DNA from: an uncultured SAR86 cluster bacterium
GTDB taxonomy: Bacteria; Pseudomonadota; Gammaproteobacteria; Magnimaribacterales; D2472
Assembly: GCA_902541175.1 (NCBI GenBank)
Contig: CACBPP010000001.1
Location: 260,923-324,922 of the forward strand
Direction of reading: 5' to 3'
DNA length: 64,000 nucleotides
The notes under the pieces were generated by a model that ran no database searches, was not told the DNA's origin, and saw only the letters and a list, made by a program, of their open reading frames with translations. Below, piece by piece: positions 61,662-64,000 of this stretch; position 1 is the stretch's first letter, and each line of letters opens with the position of its first letter. The translations under genes were made by a program, and so were the position numbers.

Positions 61662-63761
61662 ATGTATATCAGAAAAAAAATTCTATTTATATTTATCTTG
61701 TTGTTATCATTTTCAGTCTTCACTCAAGATATCGAGGAAATAATTGTAAAAGGTGAATATCGAGAAAAATCTATTATTGAAGAGGATTCAAGTATCTTAA
61801 TTATTCAGTCAGAAAAAATTAAGTCACAAGCTATAAAACATTTTCAGCAACTTTCATATCTTGTACCAAATTTAAATTATGCAGCTTCAGACTCAAGAGC
61901 AAGATATTTTCAAATACGAGGTATAGGAGAAAGATCCGGTTATCAGGGAACACCAAATTCTTCTGTTGGTTTTCTTATCGATGACATCGACTATTCTGGT
62001 CAGGGAGGCATTGCAACTTTATTTGATGTTGATCAAGTTGAAGTATTTCGTGGACCTCAAGGATCCAGGACAGGTGCAAATGCTCTAGCAGGATTAATTT
62101 ATATAAAGACCAAAGATCCAACAGATAAATTTGAAGGGACTTCAGAGCTAACTTTTGGAGATTATGGAACTCAAAATATTGGTGTTGCGTTTGGAGGACC
62201 ATTAAAGAATGAAAAAATGAAATATCGTTTGGTAATGAGAACTGACTATGCTGACGGATTTAGAAAAAATACTTACTTAAATAAATCAGATACATCAAAA
62301 AAAGATGAGCTTACTTTGCGTTACAAACTGGATTGGGAAATTGATGAAACTACAAATATTAATTTTCTTGTTTCAAAAGTTGATATGGATGACCCAGCTG
62401 ATATTTGGACAATTGATGGAAGTTTAAATACTTTATCAGATCGTCCAGGAATGGATTCACAAATAACGGACTCAATTGGAATAAAAATAACAAAGAATTT
62501 TAATAATTTTGATCTTCAAAGTTTAACAAGCTCAACAAAAACCGACGTTGTTTTCAGTTATGATGCAGATTGGGGTAATTCTGACTCACATTTTCCATAT
62601 ACTTATGATTATTTTTCTGAAACATTAAGAAAGAGAGACACTTTTAGTCAAGAAATACGTTTTTTGTCAAAAAATAAGGATTTTTCTCAAAGTAATCCAT
62701 TTGAGTGGGTCTTTGGTTTTGACTTTAGTGAATTAGATGAATCAAATCTTACTAAAGATGATGGGGTTTATGAAGATCCGTCTGATCCATTTGGACCATA
62801 TGTTAGTGAATCTTCAATTTCAAGAAATTATAAATCTGAAAATTTATCATTGTTTGGAAATATTGATTATTTTTTAACGAATAAAACTAAACTTGCTTTT
62901 GGTTTGAGATTGGAAAATTGGGATTCAAAATACAAAGATTCTAATAATGAATCTTTTAGTCCTTCAGATAATATGAGTGGAGGAAAAATTTCACTAGTCA
63001 AAAAAACCAACAATGATTCAAATATTTACTTTTCAATAGCAAGAGGATATAAACAAGGTGGATTTAATCTTGGTCTTGATGCTACAGATAATTTAGTAAG
63101 ACAATCTCTTATTTATGATCCGGAATATCTAACTAATTATGAATTTGGCATAAGCTCAAACTTAAAGGATAGGGATTTAAATTATTCATTTGTAATTTTT
63201 TTCTCTGAAAGAAAAGATCAACAAGTTTTGATTTCGAGACAAGTTGACCCGACCGATCCTAATACTTTTTCATATTTAACTCAAAATGCTGCTGAGGGTG
63301 AGAATTACGGAATTGAAATCACTTCAAATTATTTATTAAGAGATGACTTATATTTATTTGCTAATTTAGGATTTCTTAAAACAAAAATTAAGAGTTGGGA
63401 ATCAAGATTTGATTTAGAAGGTAGGTCACAAGCTCATGCACCTGAGCACTCATATTCGATTGGAGGAAATCTAAATCTTAAAAATAATCTTTATTTAAAA
63501 TTAGACATTAACGGAAAAAGTAGTTTTTATTATTCAGATTCACATAACAATCAATCTAAAAGCTATCAATTGACTAACATAATATTTGGATACTCGAATT
63601 CTGATTTTTCTGCTGATCTCTGGATAAGAAATATATTTAATAAATATTACTCAACGAGAGGATTTTACTTTGGTAACGAAGCACCAAACTTTATTGATAC
63701 TTTATACAGAAGACAAGGAGACCCTAGAAATATTGGCATATCTCTGAGATATAATTTTTAG
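61662..63761 (+). CDS. TonB-dependent receptor, probable thiamine uptake
   Basis: About 699-residue outer-membrane receptor: signal peptide (about residues 1-21), a TonB-box-like segment (EEIIVKGE), a plug domain (FQIRGIGERSG, DDIDYSGQGG, DQVEVFRGPQGS), and a 22-strand-type barrel ending in Phe (ISLRYNF). The TPP riboswitch directly upstream indicates thiamine or a thiamine precursor as substrate. The start at 61662 follows the riboswitch ribosome binding site; the in-frame extension to 61623 would begin inside the aptamer and is rejected. A PnuC-family gene follows 5 nt later. Confidence 0.92.
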   Translation: MYIRKKILFIFILLLSFSVFTQDIEEIIVKGEYREKSIIEEDSSILIIQSEKIKSQAIKHFQQLSYLVPNLNYAASDSRARYFQIRGIGERSGYQGTPNSSVGFLIDDIDYSGQGGIATLFDVDQVEVFRGPQGSRTGANALAGLIYIKTKDPTDKFEGTSELTFGDYGTQNIGVAFGGPLKNEKMKYRLVMRTDYADGFRKNTYLNKSDTSKKDELTLRYKLDWEIDETTNINFLVSKVDMDDPADIWTIDGSLNTLSDRPGMDSQITDSIGIKITKNFNNFDLQSLTSSTKTDVVFSYDADWGNSDSHFPYTYDYFSETLRKRDTFSQEIRFLSKNKDFSQSNPFEWVFGFDFSELDESNLTKDDGVYEDPSDPFGPYVSESSISRNYKSENLSLFGNIDYFLTNKTKLAFGLRLENWDSKYKDSNNESFSPSDNMSGGKISLVKKTNNDSNIYFSIARGYKQGGFNLGLDATDNLVRQSLIYDPEYLTNYEFGISSNLKDRDLNYSFVIFFSERKDQQVLISRQVDPTDPNTFSYLTQNAAEGENYGIEITSNYLLRDDLYLFANLGFLKTKIKSWESRFDLEGRSQAHAPEHSYSIGGNLNLKNNLYLKLDINGKSSFYYSDSHNNQSKSYQLTNIIFGYSNSDFSADLWIRNIFNKYYSTRGFYFGNEAPNFIDTLYRRQGDPRNIGISLRYNF

Positions 63762-63766
63762 CCTTT

Positions 63767-64000
63767 ATGTTAAATTTAAGCCTTGAAATCTTTGCTGTAA
63801 TTACCGCAATATTATATTTAGTCTTAGCTGCAAAAGAAGACGTAAAGTGTTGGTATGCGGCAATAATTAGCTCATCTTTATACTTTTATATTATGCTAAA
63901 TGCTGGACTATTAATGGAGGCGATTCTTCAAGTCTTTTATGTAGGAATGGCTATTTATGGTTGGAAACAATGGAATAAGTTATCAAATGAACAATACGAA
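63767..64000 (+). CDS. PnuC/PnuT-family permease, 5' part (cut by window end)
   Basis: 78 residues of an incomplete gene. Hydrophobic helices (EIFAVITAILYLVLAAKE, YAAIISSSLYFYIML) and the motif LQVFYVGMAIYGWKQWNK match the PnuC nicotinamide-riboside/vitamin transporter family, in which the Y-x-Y-G-W pattern is typical. Under a TPP riboswitch and beside a TonB receptor, the thiamine-specific subgroup PnuT is the likely identity. It starts 5 nt after the receptor gene. The C-terminal half lies outside the window. Confidence 0.88.
   Translation, partial: MLNLSLEIFAVITAILYLVLAAKEDVKCWYAAIISSSLYFYIMLNAGLLMEAILQVFYVGMAIYGWKQWNKLSNEQYE

Noticed and set aside
1-64000. CRISPR arrays, insertion sequences, prophage or integron elements
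   Set aside because: No spaced direct repeats, transposase or integrase motifs, or terminal inverted repeats were found on reading through the window.

Overview
The window is a stretch of chromosome from an AT-rich, streamlined gammaproteobacterium. Gene order shows the lineage: rsgA/orn, ubiE-ubiJ-ubiB-tatABC, miaB-ybeZ-ybeY-corC-lnt, zapA-6S RNA-fau, dksA-pcnB, nnrD-tsaE-ami and tyrS/M23 peptidase-anmK/erpA are all gammaproteobacterial blocks. The low GC, very short intergenic spaces, TonB-dependent receptor, S9 peptidase and thiamine scavenging operon resemble marine SAR86-type genomes. That placement is an inference, as no rRNA lies in the window. No mobile elements, CRISPR arrays or phage genes were seen.

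Layout. 1-2927 (minus): start of dapF, a tiny lptM, then metK and ahcY of the activated methyl cycle. 3047-8876 (plus): a carbon operon (tkt, pgk, class I fba) followed by dtd, a LOG-family protein and a membrane protein. 8877-13565 (minus): rsgA, ubiE, ubiJ, ubiB, tatABC. 13607-20112: orn, a DUF1820 gene and the miaB-phoH-ybeY-corC-lnt-L,D-transpeptidase run. 20140-25345: fadJ-type beta-oxidation enzyme, a structured RNA with a strong promoter, a tiny membrane peptide, glutathione peroxidase, rpiA, ilvA. 25348-28900 (minus): an outer-membrane DUF5916 protein, fau, 6S RNA, zapA and a coiled-coil partner. 28963-35998: pepP, a ubiH-like monooxygenase, an iron-binding lipoprotein, rpmB, sixA, dut, rpmE2, priA. 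36003-40795 (minus): amidase, tsaE, nnrD, a membrane-anchored propeller protein and a hydrolase. 40828-50032: nudix and MBL hydrolases, then a long minus-strand run (hemG, hemL, adenosine kinase, dksA, pcnB, deoxynucleoside kinase, acsA, lipoprotein). 50118-58551: erpA, anmK, M23 peptidase, putA, tyrS, FKBP, desaturase. 58582-64000: tRNA-Ile, a membrane protein, an S9A peptidase, and a TPP riboswitch controlling a TonB-dependent receptor and a PnuC/PnuT-type permease cut by the window end.

Together the genes serve core metabolism (methyl cycle with adenosine salvage, glycolysis/pentose phosphate, fatty-acid, proline and acetate use), ubiquinone and heme synthesis, envelope building, RNA and ribosome care, and uptake of thiamine and probably iron.

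Two signals go beyond ordinary annotation. The first is the two-hairpin RNA at 22397-22470, whose predicted transcription start falls on its first stem. The second is a recurring architecture in which operon-first genes have a TATAAT-like box 6-9 nt before the start codon and often no Shine-Dalgarno sequence, suggesting widespread leaderless transcripts. Convergent genes abut or overlap with no visible intrinsic terminators.
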